A stretch of DNA of 64,000 bases from Sipunculus nudus (Eukaryota; Annelida; Sipuncula; Golfingiida; Sipunculidae). This document shows positions 23,991-35,985 of this stretch, piece by piece. Below the pieces are notes generated by a model that worked only from the letters and a program-made list of their open reading frames with translations, did not search any database and was not told the origin of the DNA. The position numbers and the translations under genes are program-made. The stretch covers positions 7,007,464-7,071,463 of the forward strand of contig CM049320.1 in the NCBI GenBank assembly GCA_026874595.1, read 5' to 3'. The first letter of the stretch is position 1. Each line of letters opens with the position of its first letter.

Positions 23991-25103
23991 TTTAAGCTAA
24001 TATTTGGTGATCCTAATTTTGTTAGTACACCATTACAGGTCACCATTAATATACAGATAACGTACACTCATTATGGAAGGATTTATAATCGATAATAAAA
24101 ATATTTGTCACAATACAGAATAGTTATAATAATTTAAGTTAACTGGGAATTACTAAAGGTCGTTGGAAACAGAAATTGACATAATTTTAAGAACAGAGAG
24201 CACTGGGAGAGAGCTTAGAGAAATGCCTCCACCGAACCAAGTTCAGCAATGTTATTAGATATTAATTAAACCACATATAAAATGAGATCTCATGGAATCG
24301 GCGTTCCTATTTTTGCATTGATAATGTTATTTTGTGACTGAACACTTGTGTAGGGTTGCTCTTTGACGCAACACTCTGCACAGACTCGAACTCACAAGAA
24401 ACGACTTTGTTGTTTAGGGTTTATGGACGTCACAATCTGATATCCACAATGCAACGCGGCTTCTTAATTCATACACCAACGGCGTAGGTTAAATGTGGAT
24501 AATGGGAAAATGTAGTTAGTTCAAATAGGTTGAATTATAATTGTTTCAATGCAAAAGTACAGTTTTGAAACTTGTTCTTCTATGGCGGAGGCATGTATCT
24601 ATTGGGAAGAAGATTTCTTGTTTGATATGTAGCCGTATTCAGGAAAGTGGTCCGCTCTTCTTTCCGTTGTGTTACCAGAAAAAAATATGCCTCACTGACC
24701 ACTGTATTGTAAAGTAGCAAACCGAAATACTCTCTTGGTTTTCACTGGGGTGTAAAGGTGTAACAGGTCGGCGGAAACGGTTAGGCTGAGCAGAGTACGT
24801 GCAATATTTGGCTAAAAAAACGGATCAGGTGGCTCAGACAATATTCCAAGTAGAAAAAAAATCGGTGTATATAATATAACACTTTGCATCATTCATGTAT
24901 ATTTTTTTTACCTTAAACAAAAGTGCCATGTGTTCTAAAAGATAGCTTAACGAGCATCCCGTTTTAACTTTGAAATATATTTTAAACTCATTCAATATAT
25001 TTTTTTTAATTTAACGAAGCCCAGCATTTTGATTGAATCAGCATGCGGCTAGTATTATGCCGGTATTTGTTTTAACTGTCAGATAATCGTTAATATTTCT
25101 ACA
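23991..25103. other. Intergenic region, no recognised gene
   Basis: AT-rich sequence. No open frame, RNA gene or repeat was recognised. Confidence 0.45.
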
Positions 25104-26817
25104 AACAAGGGACCCATGGGTCACTGTGCTCAGCTGAAGTTGAAGGTAAAAATCTAAAATAATATCAAATGGAGATAAAGTGTAAGAGAAAGAGGTAATA
25201 TAGGCCTTGGTTGGTTTATATGATTGGTTTGTATTGATGAGCAAGAAATCGTTGCAAATAATATTTTGTGACCTGACCATGTGTTTCCTAATGTTGAAAC
25301 TGAAGCATGTGAGCAGTTTGTGAACAAATGATCTGTACTATTACCATGATCATTAGTTGGCTTTTTGATTAGTCTTTACGATTTGTGCCATGTTAACAGA
25401 TGTTCACATTTTAAAGGTCTCAAAAAAAGAGAAAACAATTCATAAAAAATCGAAAAATACAGGTGGCGCCACCAGTCTGCAAAAAACTGATAAAACATCT
25501 CATGATCAATATCCATGCAAACAATTATGGTGATCTCTGCATTAGTTGTTCAGATACTTCAGGTTTTGTATTAAATTTTCCATTATTCTGAGCTGTACTT
25601 TGGAGTGCCACAGCTAAAAGGATATGGGTAACAGAGACCTAATTTCAGGTTTCCATGGAGACTTTTCATGGGTCACCCTGTGTGTCAAGAAGGAAGATTC
25701 TAGGTCCAGTCCTTACAATTTGAACCCTGTTGACAGATAACTACATCATTAAAGGTCTCAAAAATAGAGAAAAAAATTGTAAAAATTTGAAAAATACAGG
25801 TGGCGCCACCAGTCTGCAGAAACTGATGAAACATCTCATGATCAATATGTATGCCAAAAATCATGGCCATCAGTGGTGTAGTTAATCAGATATTGAAGTT
25901 TTTTTTATGAATTTTTTTACTATTCTGGGGGGTACTTTGGGGTCCCATAGCTCGAAGGATATGGGTAACAGAGACCTCATTTCTGGTTTCCATGGAGACT
26001 TTTCATAGGCCTCTCAGAATATCAAGAATGAGGATTCTCGGTCCAGTTTTTACGATTTGTGCCCTGTTAAGAGATATTTACATTTTAAAGGTCTCAAAAA
26101 TAGAGAAAACAATTCGTAAAAATAAAAAAATTCAGGTGGCGCCACCAGTCTGCAGAAACTGATGAAACATCTCATGATCAATATGTATGCCAAAAATCAT
26201 GACTATCAGTGATGTAGTTAATCAGATATTGAAGTTTTTGAATGAAATTTTTAACTATTCTGGGGGGTACTTTTGGGCCCAATAGCTTGAAGGATATGGG
26301 TAACAGAGACCTCATTTCTGGTTTCCATGGAGACTTTTCATAGGCCTCTCAGAATATCAAGAATGAGGATTCACGGTCCAGTTTTTACGATTTGTGCCCT
26401 GTTAACAGATGTTCACATTTTTAAAGGTCTCAAAAATTGAGAAAACAATTCGTAAAAAATAAAAAATACAGGTGGCGCCACCAGTCTGCAGAAACTGATG
26501 AAACATCTCATGATCAATATGTATGCCAAAAATCATGACCATCAGCGATGTAGTTAATGAGATATTGAAGTTTTTGTATGAAATTTTTTACTAGTCTGGG
26601 GGTTACTTTGGGGCCCAATAGCTCGAATGATATGGGTAACAGAGACCTAATTCCAGGTTTCCAAGATGATTTTTCAAGGACCTCTCTGGATAAGAAGATT
26701 CCAGGTCCAGCGGTTACGATTTGTGCCTTGTTAACGGACAGACGACCGGATGGCCGGACGGATGACGGACAAAGAGTGATCGCTATAGCTCAGATGACTT
26801 ACAGTCAGCTGAGCTAA
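25104..26817 (-). mobile_element. Helentron-like element, family A copy 3
   Basis: The hairpin end GACCCATGGGTC lies at 25111-25122 and is followed by GCTCAGCTGA (25128-25137). The opposite terminus AGTCAGCTGAGCTA ends near 26816. The core has four 336-bp monomers with GGTGGCGCCACC markers near 25462, 25799, 26135 and 26471. The terminal GGACGGAC-rich block (about 26735-26770) is the same as in copy 1. No coding capacity is seen. Confidence 0.7.
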
Positions 26818-27396
26818 AAACATGTCATGGTCAAAGTTGGGCAAAATTTAAGGTACTGATTTTATTTTTATGCTAATAACATAAAAAATTTACAAAATTC
26901 AGATCTAATTTTGGGTAAACAATTGAATCTTAATTAACCATAGTTATGTACTCAGGAAAATAGACTCTAGTTTTAAATTTTTTCATATTAAGTGAGTAAA
27001 TATTTTTCCTGAGTCCATTATGTTCGGGCCCATAACTTAAAGAATTAATATTTAACAGACTTAATTTCTGGCATGTACATAGGAACTATATAGAGAAATA
27101 TTTATGGTAAATATGAGGAAAAACAGATGAGTGGTTTTGATATTAGACAGTCCTGAAGTGTGAAAATAGGTTTTAAATAAAAAATTTAGGTTTTTCCTTA
27201 ATTTCTCAAAGGAACGAAGTCGCAAAGACCCAGTTTTCGGCTTGGTAGGAGATCTTGGGGACACCTAACATTATGCTGAATTTTGGATTCCTAGGTCTTA
27301 CGGTTTCAAAACGTGCCACATCTACGGACGGACGGACGGACGACGGACAATGGACCACGACCTTAGCTCAGATGACTTATAGTCAGCTGAGCTAAA
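26818..27396 (-). mobile_element. Truncated family A subtype element
   Basis: A second family terminus (TCAGATGACTTATAGTCAGC followed by TGAGCTA) ends near 27396. The body matches the segment at about 54350-54937, including a shared TTTACAAAA-containing stretch. The hairpin end is missing, so it is either truncated or the older host into which copy 3 inserted. Confidence 0.55.
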
Positions 27397-27770
27397 AATA
27401 CACAAAAATAAAAGAGTGAGCACAAATGTTTAACCAATCTAAATACTAGTGATCTACTGAGAAAAGCATTTTTGTCTCATCACCTACAACTAAAGCATAC
27501 ATCAATCCAGTACCTAAAAGTTCATAATCCATTTGAAGGTTATGGTAAGTCAAAAGTGATAATATTCAAGCCTCCTTTTGTATTGATAGGAATGAAAGTC
27601 CAGAGGTAACAAAATCCCCACAGGAAAAGAGTACATGAAAGTCATACAAAGCTATACCATTTGTAATCCCTTGTGGTAGCAACAAACGAATACCAAAGCA
27701 CATGCATGGAGTAATTTACTATACAAGGAAACCCTATAAACTAAATATAATATCTATGACGCTATAAAAT
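27397..27770. other. Spacer between repeats
   Basis: No gene or clear repeat was seen in this short spacer. Confidence 0.4.
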
Positions 27771-28492
27771 AACAAGGCCTACAGGCCTAATGCGAACCTG
27801 TGCATATGGATATACACCAGGTATAACGCTTCAATGCTGAACCACTACTTTTCATATATATGAACAATGCAAGTACTAAACATCTGAACAAGAAACAATA
27901 CACAAACATCACTGCTGAAATTCTCACATGGGTGCACACAACACAAAAATTATTGTAGGTAGCACCACCAGACTTGTATACAACAAAGCTATTTGACATG
28001 TATAAATATGCCCAATTTCAGGCTGATATATCAAATTTCTCCGTAGAATTAAGCAGGCACATACACTTTGCAAAAGTCATTGCAGATGGCAACACCTGTC
28101 TTGTGAACGAAAAAGCCATTAAAGACACACAGACAGGTCAGAATAACAGGCCAATACATCAAACTTACCTTGAGTCCGATGCGTGGGGCTGACCAGGCTT
28201 AGGTGAGAAAGGCTGTTGCCCCGAGTGTACTGTGACAAATTACTGGCTCAGGCTAATGCACTGAGTGAACTCTTGACCTGCACCTGGGTAGACTGAGTGA
28301 ACTTCTGACCTGTACCTGGCTGCACTGAGTGAATTCTTGACCTGTTGCATAATCTGACACAGTTGGCAGTCTGCCAAAGCTATAAATAAATCCAGACTGA
28401 CCTTTTGCCTGTTGCCAAATCTGAAATAGTAGCCACACAATTGCATAAGCTCACAGATTGGCTCCATATGCAGCCCTGAGGGGCATGACACC

Positions 28493-28600
28493 CATGTGGT
28501 GATCACATGATACTCATGATGTGATCACATGCTACCCATGTGATGATCACATGCTACTCATGAGGTGCTCACATGACACCCATGAGGTGATCACATGCCT
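28493..28600. repeat. 22-bp minisatellite, about 4.6 copies
   Basis: Units of the type GTGATCACATGCTACTCAT repeat every 22 bp with point differences. Each has a TGATCA palindrome core. It lies inside the family B element. Confidence 0.75.
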
Positions 28601-29229
28601 TGTGCTTGGCTGCACTGATTGAACTGTTGACCTATATTTGGCTGCACTGAATGAACTCTTGATCTGTTGCCAAATCTGAAACAGTTGGCAGTTTCTCAAC
28701 CTATTCAAGAAACATACACAATCTTGGCCTGTTATGTAACTCTGCTAAAATTTATCAAATACAAACCATTTGAACAAACTTGAGAGGGCTCGCCTCTGGG
28801 ATCATTTCTGTAAATTTCTGACCGTTTAGAAGAATAAGACTTTTAAAGTTTTTTCAGCTTTTTCCCTGTAAAATCTTAGTAAATACAGATAGCAAAAATA
28901 AGCTGAATCCATCAACATTTATTTTGTGACAGATAATTGCATAAAATTTGGGGATGGTAGCACCTGCTATTCCTGAGAAATTATGAGTTAGTGTACAGAT
29001 GATATCTAATATCATAAATCTACATTTTTAAAAGCTTTTAAAAAACATTCTTGTCAATATTTTCCATAGATAACCTGAAATCTAAATGTCTAGAGGCATG
29101 ATGTAATGGATGCTGATAAACTGGTGCTAGGCTAGATGTATCTGCTTCACACAGCTAACATGTATGGTAAAATGACTCAATTCAATCTTTATAAATCAGC
29201 CAAAATTCATTCTTTGGAACCATAAAAGA

Positions 29230-29849
29230 CAATTATTATAAGAATTATTCAGGGAATTATTCTTGCAAAATATTAAACAAACTGGCCTCAGTATCATCAG
29301 TCAAAAAACGTTTTGTAGGTTTATAACTCATATGGGAAAATACAGCAAAATGGCAAAGTTCAGCTTTTCATAATTCAGCCAAAAATCATTGAACCAAAAC
29401 CATTTGAACAAACTTGAATTATCAACATCTAAGGATAATTAACGTGTGAGATTTAAGAATTTGGCCCAGTGGTTTTTGAGAAGAAGATTTTTGTAGCCAC
29501 TTAGCTAAAATGGGCTGTTATGGCATATGACTAAATTCAGTTCCCATAACTCAGCCAAAAGTCACTGAACTGAGACCATTTGAACAAAATTAAATTATCA
29601 ACATCTAAGAATAATTAATGTGTGAGATTTAAAAATTTGGCCCAGTGTTTTTTTGAGAAGAAGATTTTTGTAGCCATTTAGCTAAAATGGGCTGTTACGG
29701 CATATGACTAAATTCAGCTTCCCATAACGTAGCCAAAAGTCACTGACCTGAGACCATTTGAACAAATTTGAATTATCAACATCTAAGGATAATTAATGTG
29801 TGAGATTTAAGAATTTGGCCCGGTGGTTTTTGAGAAGAAGATTTTTTCA
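29230..29849. repeat. 178-bp tandem repeat, about three copies
   Basis: The marker AACATCTAAGGATAATTAA recurs near 29430, 29608 and 29786. The unit includes GAGAAGAAGATTTTTGTAGC, the sequence interrupted by the Mutator-like insertion. Intact neighbouring units therefore serve as the empty-site reference. Confidence 0.85.
29841..29849. other. Left target-site duplication of the Mutator-like element
   Basis: ATTTTTTCA immediately precedes the left inverted repeat and is repeated exactly at 47743-47751. Nine bases is the usual duplication length for Mutator-like elements. Confidence 0.9.
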
Positions 29850-29941
29850 GGAAGGCACTTAATAACAAGCACCTCACCTAATATGGAGTTGCTCATTAAT
29901 ATGCATGAGTACATATGTGCACTACGTCACAGCTGACGTCA
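29850..29941 (+). repeat. Left terminal inverted repeat of the MULE
   Basis: The first 40 bases are identical to the reverse complement of the right end, and the whole 92 bases differ at about seven positions. The inner end carries TACGTCA (29923-29929), CAGCTG and a perfect CRE palindrome TGACGTCA (29934-29941). These could serve as promoter elements for the transposase start codon 125 bp further in. Confidence 0.92.
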
Positions 29942-30066
29942 TCGGGAATGGGTCAGACTATTTGGCGCCGTAACAGCGACAATGTGGCCGCACTCAAGCG
30001 TAAAATTCGGTTGTATTTATTGATATAGGTCTTTTTTTTTCTTTTTGAACCTTTGAGACAGCAGGG

Positions 30067-30220
30067 ATGTCCTGGGCAGCAAAATTTGCTTGGAGAAAGG
30101 ACGACCTCAATGGTTATGTTACAAACATTGACCATGCACATGATCTTGTCAAAGCTTTTGAGCTTGACACATGTACTAAGTACAATGTAACATACCAGAG
30201 TAAATCTTTTGGACGTACAG
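30067..30220 (+). CDS. MULE transposase-like protein, N-terminal exon 1
   Basis: The frame opens at ATG 30067 with an in-frame stop just upstream (30046-30048). It encodes 51 residues beginning MSWAAKFAWRKDDLNGYV and ending SKSFGRT, plus one base, and runs into a donor at 30221 (CAG/GTTTGT). Joined to 40587, the frame continues without a stop. The sequence lies just inside the left inverted repeat, where a transposase gene would start. I recognise the general look of the N-terminal region of animal MULE/SWIM-type transposases, but only loosely. Without the junction, the frame stops two codons later. Confidence 0.6.
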
Positions 30221-32519
30221 GTTTGTAAAGAATTAAATAAGTGCATCAATATAAATTACTGTTACAAGTAATCCATACTCATATGAAAGCCGTGATCTTT
30301 CATGATCTTGCAAACAAAGTCTAGGAATATTTGTCTAGGTTGGCAGTTTGGTTATCATTAAATTGTCAATAATTATGCCGGTGGGTTGCATCTCTTTAGT
30401 TCAGTAATCATCAGTTGAAAACATTTTTCGGGGGGGGGGGGGGGTGATAAAGAATTTTACAATGTTCGTGGACAATAAGGCCTTTCAATAGAGTTACATA
30501 TACACGCAAATCAGACTTCAATCGAGTTACGTACATTCCACACACCCACAAAATAATAAAAATCATGGTTTCAGGAAATATTTTATTTAATATAAAATGT
30601 TTCATCAAGGGCATGTCCTTTCCGTGTTATTTTAATTTTCAATCCATATATATCCATATAGGTTGTGTTTTATTACCAACAATAATTTGTGATCAAGAAA
30701 AATGTAATTCGTGTTTTTTTTTTCAAATAAAGTTTTATTTTTAAAAAAATGTATACAATATACTCTTGGTACAGACAATAAATTAAACCAATAAAAAAGA
30801 ATATTCTGATGTATGACATTACAGGAAACGTCGTTGTTGAAACATCATTAAGGCTCAGGTTACATATATGGAAAGTAACCTTTTCCACTGAAATAGTATC
30901 AAATACACTTGAAAACGAGATACTCCATTCATTCAAGTTCACATGATACAAACAAGTAATACAGAAGCGAGACCGCTTGAAATCTACACAAATGCCAAGA
31001 AAGTTGTTACTTTTAAAACCGTGTTCATTTGCAAGAAATATACCGCCTAACATTTTATTCGACCCATTTGTTGCCACTCGTGAAAATGAAACCCTGCTGC
31101 TCCTGGCATAACACCAAACTTGTATATTCTCCTTGACTTATAGATTACAAAGCGAGTGGAAATTAGGAATATTTATCGTCTTTATATGCAATATAATATA
31201 CAGCCTACTGGGAATAAATAGTTCTGGTTGAGACAATACATGGACTCTTAAACTTGCTAGAAAACACAAAACCGGTTGCTTTTATTCCTGAAATGACGTA
31301 TATGAACCCCACAAACTGTAACCTACTTCACTTACCATATTTAATAATTTTATAAGTATCTGAGACAAAGCCCAAATTAGAACGAGAGCTTTAACATAAC
31401 AATTGTATAATACAAAGTAGTTCCTACGGAAAGATTTTAGTTTTACAGCCTCATTTTAAATTGACTAAGCGGCTATTTTGAAACTTGCATCTTTGCATTG
31501 AGTTGTAAACTATCTATTTTCATACCTTAAGAGATAGAAAACAGGTACACAAATGGCCGATATAAATCGGGTTTTTTTTTAGTATAGTTTCAAGATGCCA
31601 TCTCAGGGAAAAGTCACCATACCAAGTTCATAAAAACCAAAATGCACAAGCAATTTTTTGGTACAAACTTGAGAAAAAACTTTCACTAATGTTACTTGTC
31701 ACAATGTAATATGAAATAGTCTATATTAATCGACTATCATCATTATCGTGACTTTTTATAAAAAAAAAAGACCCGTGTATATACTTATTCACATTTATAG
31801 CAATAATACAAAGACGACTGAAGAAAATGCATGGCGTATTACAACTTGGTCGGGGCCTGGTTCAAAATTTCTGTTCAAGGTTCGTTAGGTGAAGTTGTTC
31901 CTCCAGAATCGTTCCTATATTAACGATTTTGAGCAAGCACATGGGTTTTATAGAAGTACATGAAAAGTACTTTGTGTGTGTGCGTGTGTGTGTGTATATA
32001 TATAAATATATATATATGCGTGTGTATACATGAACGTATAAATATAAATTGTTTGACAGTTTATAACTAGATGGAAATTAAAATACATACATATACAAAC
32101 GTATATATGTACAGGTGTATGTATGCATACACATACATGTATGTATATACATATTAATTTATATTGATGATGGGCAATGGTCAAATTAAGTTGCCTGCAA
32201 ACATGAAAGTTAAAATTATATTTTCATGATATGCGGACTATTTTTTTTAAATATTTTTTTTCAATAAGTCAACCTATTGTACTTTGCAAATCTAAGCTTC
32301 AGTCCAATTAAAAATACTGTTTGTAGTTTTTATTTTTATTTTCGTGTCATCTTTAAACTTGCATATGACTATACTTTCTGCTGATAACGTAGTGTGACAC
32401 TAGGACATTCATCTGTAAAAAAAAATATTGGAAATATGGCAAGGTGACAATATCTGCAGATACAACATTCAGTTCATTTATTTTAAGGCCCATATATGCA
32501 CTTCCTCTGTCCTTGTAAC
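30221..32519 (+). other. MULE interior, presumed transposase intron 1 (left part)
   Basis: AT-rich sequence with a poly(G) run near 30429 and a TG/TA-rich microsatellite region (about 31972-32150). No further coding sequence was recognised. The open frame at 30673-31077 on the minus strand has no recognisable domain. Confidence 0.45.
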
Positions 32520-33500
32520 ATATAACACAGGTTGTTAACCTCATTTATACTTAATGTTATGCACCTATCTGTACTCATAACACATACCTGGCAGGTTATT
32601 GTTAGGCTTGTATCTGTTATTATTACACATTCCTGGCAGGTTATTGCAAGCCTCGTATATTATTATTATCACATTCCTGGCAGGTTATTGTTAGGTACCT
32701 CTCTCTATTTATAACACATCTATGACAGGTTTTTATCTGTACTTACGACACATACCTGGCAGGTTAGTGCAAGGCTCATATCTATGTTTATGACACATAC
32801 CTGGCCGGTTATTGTTGACACCTATCTAAAACTATCATGACACCTATGTATAACTGGCCGGTTATTGTTGACACCTATCTAAAACTATCATGACACCTAT
32901 GTATAACTATGACATGCCTGGCAGGTTATTGTTTGGCTCATATCTGTACCAATGACATACCTGGCAGCTTATTGTTAGGCAAATCTCAGTACTTTATACA
33001 CATACCTGGCAGGTCATTTTTTGGCTCATATATGTACTCATGACACGTACCTGGCAGGTTATTGTTAGGCTCATATCTTGACTCATCCCACATACCTGGC
33101 AGGTTTTTGTTAGGCTCATATATGTACACATGACACCTACCTGGCAGGTTATTGTTAGGCTCATATCTGTACTAATGACACATACCTGGCAGGTTACTGT
33201 TAGGCTAATATCTGTACTGACATACCTGGCAGGTTATTGTTAGGCTTATATCTGTACTCATGACACGTACCTGGCAGGTTATTGTTAGGCTTATGTATGT
33301 AACTATTACAAATACCTGGCAGGTTACTGTTAGGCTCATATTTGCAATTATTATACATTAATGGCAGTTTGTTAGGTTCATATCTGTAGTTTTTATACAT
33401 ATATGGTAGGTTATTGTTAGCCTCACATCTGTACCTATAACAGATACCACATAGGTTATTGTTAAGTTCATATCTGTATGAACCTGTATTTAATACAGAT
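32520..33500 (-). repeat. Degenerate 45-bp minisatellite, inverted orientation
   Basis: Units of the type CCTGGCAGGTTATTGTTAGG recur at about 45 bp. They are the reverse complement of the large array at 42.2-47.0 kb. Copies are much more diverged here, which suggests this is the older array or one no longer homogenised. Confidence 0.8.
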
Positions 33501-33559
33501 AAATTCTTGAACTTTTGGGTTTGACCTATGGGCAAAAAAATCTTGTTTGATTGATAAAA

Positions 33560-33860
33560 GGAAGTGTTTCTTTTTCCTGCCCATCAGTTACTTCCATGAG
33601 GTCCTCCGAGTCAAGATTTGCTGAGGGACTACAATTTGGGTCTTCAACATATGGGCAGAAAAAAAAATGAGGTCATCTGGTGACTCTCTGGACCAATCCT
33701 GAACCAGATGTTTAAGATTTTCATGGTCAATCTTTGAATAGTGAAGCTTAATACTGGCTTGATATATATGATTTCTTATGGTCACATTTGATTGACAGAA
33801 ACGTCTATTCCCTTTGTGTAATCTTTTCCCTATCAAACAATTCTTTTGACACAAAATGAG
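33560..33860 (-). pseudogene. MULE transposase fragment, pre-catalytic region (copy b)
   Basis: The minus-strand frame 33854-33588 contains NVTIRNHIYQASIKLHYSKI and QDWSRESPDDLIFF, and closely matches part of the copy at 34210-34638. It then decays with frame changes before the catalytic segment. It is a partial duplicate and not translatable as a transposase. Confidence 0.65.
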
Positions 33861-33902
33861 AAATGTGACTCCTCATCTCAAGGACACTGAACACTCCTCC
33901 TT

Positions 33903-34100
33903 TTACAAGCTCTTCTCTTTCACTGGATTACTTTTAACAAATATGTGACAGGATATTGTTGGATCAACAAGTCTCCTCCAATAACACCAATCAGTCTCGT
34001 CAAGTCTGAGGAAGACACTGTCCAAGTAAAGACTGTATGAACCTGTATTTAATACAGATAACAAATTATTGAACTTTTGGGTCTGACCTATTGGCAAATA
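33903..34100 (-). pseudogene. MULE transposase fragment, post-SWIM tail
   Basis: The minus-strand frame includes DSVFLRLDETD, matching the segment that follows the SWIM finger in the copy at 36.2 kb. It lies directly between two pre-catalytic fragments, so the order of protein parts is scrambled here. The adjacent sequence (34036-34100) is also duplicated at 33480-33540. Confidence 0.5.
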
Positions 34101-34129
34101 AATTTCAATTTCAACTGACTTTCTGCCAA

Positions 34130-34670
34130 CTCTTTCATGTGACTGATTATTTCAGCTTCACAGAAGTCCACCATTCCAAATCTAGGTTGCTAGCCCGGAT
34201 TCCACTGCTTTAGGATTGATAGTGCTTCTGTAATTGCTGCAGTGTTTTCATATAGGACCACAAAAGAGGCCACCTTGCTGTAGTCCACGTTGGTCTACAC
34301 GCATAAAAAAATAAAGGCAGGGCATATTTTGTTGTTTTATATGTAGCTTCAAGGAGACAAATCTCATTTCCATATCTTTTCAACAGATGCTGTTGAAATC
34401 TTGTTTGATTGATAAAGAGAAGCGTTTCTTTTTCCTGCCCATCAGTTACTTCGAGGTTCTCCGAGTCAAGATTTGCTGAAGGACTAGAAGTTGGGTCTTC
34501 AACATATGGGCGGAAAAAAATGAGGTCATCTGGTGACACTCTGGACCAATCCTGAATCAGCTGTTTAAGATTTTCTTGGTCAATCTTTGAATAGCAAAGC
34601 TTAATGCTGGCTTGATATATATGATTTCTTATTGTCACATTTGAAGGACAGAAACGTCTATTCCCTTTGA
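34130..34670 (-). pseudogene. MULE transposase fragment, catalytic-core start (copy a)
   Basis: The minus-strand frame 34638-34210 encodes the pre-catalytic region, then YGNEICLLEATYKTTKYALP, the strand that normally carries the first catalytic Asp (here Glu). A one-base shift in a T-run changes frame. In the next frame VDYSKVASFVVLYENTAA and RFGMVDFCEAEI follow, separated by a stop at 34192-34190. The second conserved Asp (VDFC) is present. Rank as MULE-type rests on these motifs together with the SWIM finger nearby. Confidence 0.7.
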
Positions 34671-34744
34671 TCTTTTCTCATCAAACATTTCACTGTCTGG
34701 GGAAGACACTGCCCAAGTAAAGACTGTTCAGTGCTCCAGCCCCA
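34671..34744 (-). pseudogene. MULE transposase SWIM copy 1, distal piece
   Basis: The minus strand reads CPKWGWS and onward, the continuation of the SWIM region cut at 35765 by a Helentron-like insertion. The intact relation is shown by copy 2 at about 36245-36270, where the same residues follow the finger directly. Confidence 0.65.
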
Positions 34745-35764
34745 CTTGGGACAAGCGACCCATGGGTCATGAAACTCAGCCAAATGACATTTTGACAATG
34801 TGTCCTTGCACAGGCAAATAAGATATTTTGTAGGTGATATAATCATTCATGCATATTGGTTTTAGTTCATCAAGACCAATAACCAACCGTTGACTACACC
34901 TAAGCACACTGTATTTAATAATTGAAATTTGAAAGGCTCCTATCTGTACTTATACTATATACCCTTCAGGTAATAATTGTTAGGCTGCTCTCTACTTGTA
35001 ACAAACATATGACATGTAATTGTTAGGCTCATATCTGAGATTATATACACATGAAAAGTTGGTTAGGCTGACAGGCTGACATTTAATTTTTACATGTACC
35101 TGACAGGTTAATGTTAGGCTCCTCTAACCTGTCAGGCTCACCTCTCTACTAAATAAATACCGGACCCATTATTGTTAGGCTAACCATGAAAAATTAATGG
35201 TTTACCACCAGTTACTTTGTAGACCTGTCACCCATGTATACAACATACCAGATAGGGTGAAGGAGTAGAGAGAGGACCCTGATGCATTGTCTGGCTAATT
35301 TATCTACTTTACACATTATCTACTTTACACATGCCTGACAGAAGTCTAATATCAACAACCGTTGACTACACCTAGGCACACTATTTAATAATTGAAAGTT
35401 TTTCTATTATTCCGCGCGGCAGGGGGGGGGGGGGGAGGGGGGGACAACTCCATGATCAATATGCATGCAAAGAATCATGGTGATCAATGCATTAGTTGTT
35501 CAGAAACTGGAGCTTTTGTATCAAATATTATATTATTCTTGGGGGGAAGGGGGGGGGGGGGACTTCTGAACCCAATAGCTCAGGAGTATATGGGTAACAA
35601 AGACCTAATTTCAGGTTTCCAAGGAGAATTTTCATGATCCTCCCTGGATGTCAAGTTGCAAAGTTCCAGGTCCAACAGTTAAGATTTGTGCCTGGTTAAC
35701 GGTTGGATGACTGACAAAGAGTGATCGCTATAGCTCAGATGACTTTCTGTCAGCTGAGCTAAAA
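34745..35764 (-). mobile_element. Helentron-like element, family A copy 4, inserted in a transposase copy
   Basis: The hairpin end GACCCATGGGTC lies at about 34748-34759 and the opposite terminus CAGCTGAGCTA ends near 35763. It contains one partial 336-bp-type monomer (about 35440-35640) with poly(G) runs at 35414-35433 and 35541-35560. It also holds a block of degenerate 45-bp units (about 34920-35345) flanked by a direct repeat of about 40 bp. It sits precisely within the transposase motif that is uninterrupted at 36.25 kb, in a T-run on the coding strand, as expected for Helentron insertion between T residues. Confidence 0.7.
34920..35345 (-). repeat. Degenerate 45-bp-related block, duplicated at 36.55 kb
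   Basis: This block is nearly identical to about 36550-36973, including GTTTGGC-type and CTACTTTACACATTATCTAC markers. A third partial copy is at about 38040-38215. It lies inside family A copy 4, bounded by two copies of a segment containing CCGTTGACTACACCTA. Confidence 0.75.
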
Positions 35765-35985
35765 TAACAGGAACACTGCACAAAAATGTTTGCATGGTAA
35801 ATGATGATTCTGCCAATCTTGACTTTGTGTATGTGCCATCAAGTTATTGTGCTTTTCCAGTGGCCAAGCACATGTTTGACTACTTCTCTGGGTCTGTTCC
35901 ACAACCATGTTGGAAGAAATGAGTTGTATTGACAGAACTTGGGCATTTCTTCATGCTGGTACAGCAGCATGAGTGATTTTTCTAA
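35765..35985 (-). pseudogene. MULE transposase SWIM copy 1, proximal piece
   Basis: The minus-strand frame includes FLPTWLWNRPREVVKHVLG and then GRIIIYHANIFVQ-type sequence in a shifted frame. Compared with copy 2, about 100 bases containing the CxC half of the finger are deleted, while the C-K-H-F part survives. It is then interrupted by the Helentron-like insertion. Confidence 0.65.

Larger units (their letters stand above)
27771..29849 (-). mobile_element. Helentron-like element, family B, left part
   Basis: The hairpin end AGGCCTACAGGCCT lies at 27775-27788 and is followed by GCGAACCTGTG (27792-27802). The inverted match CACAGGTTCGC occurs near 48449-48459, so the pair defines one element whose parts now lie 18 kb apart. 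Its body includes a 22-bp repeat block (about 28493-28600) and roughly 178-bp tandem units (about 29230-29849). The sequence stops within a repeat unit at 29849, where the Mutator-like element begins, and resumes in phase at 47752. Joined length would be about 2.8 kb. Confidence 0.7.

Noticed and set aside
30673-31077. 134-codon minus-strand frame inside the MULE
   Set aside because: Composition is Phe/Ile/Ser-rich with no domain seen, and it does not match any transposase part found elsewhere in the element.
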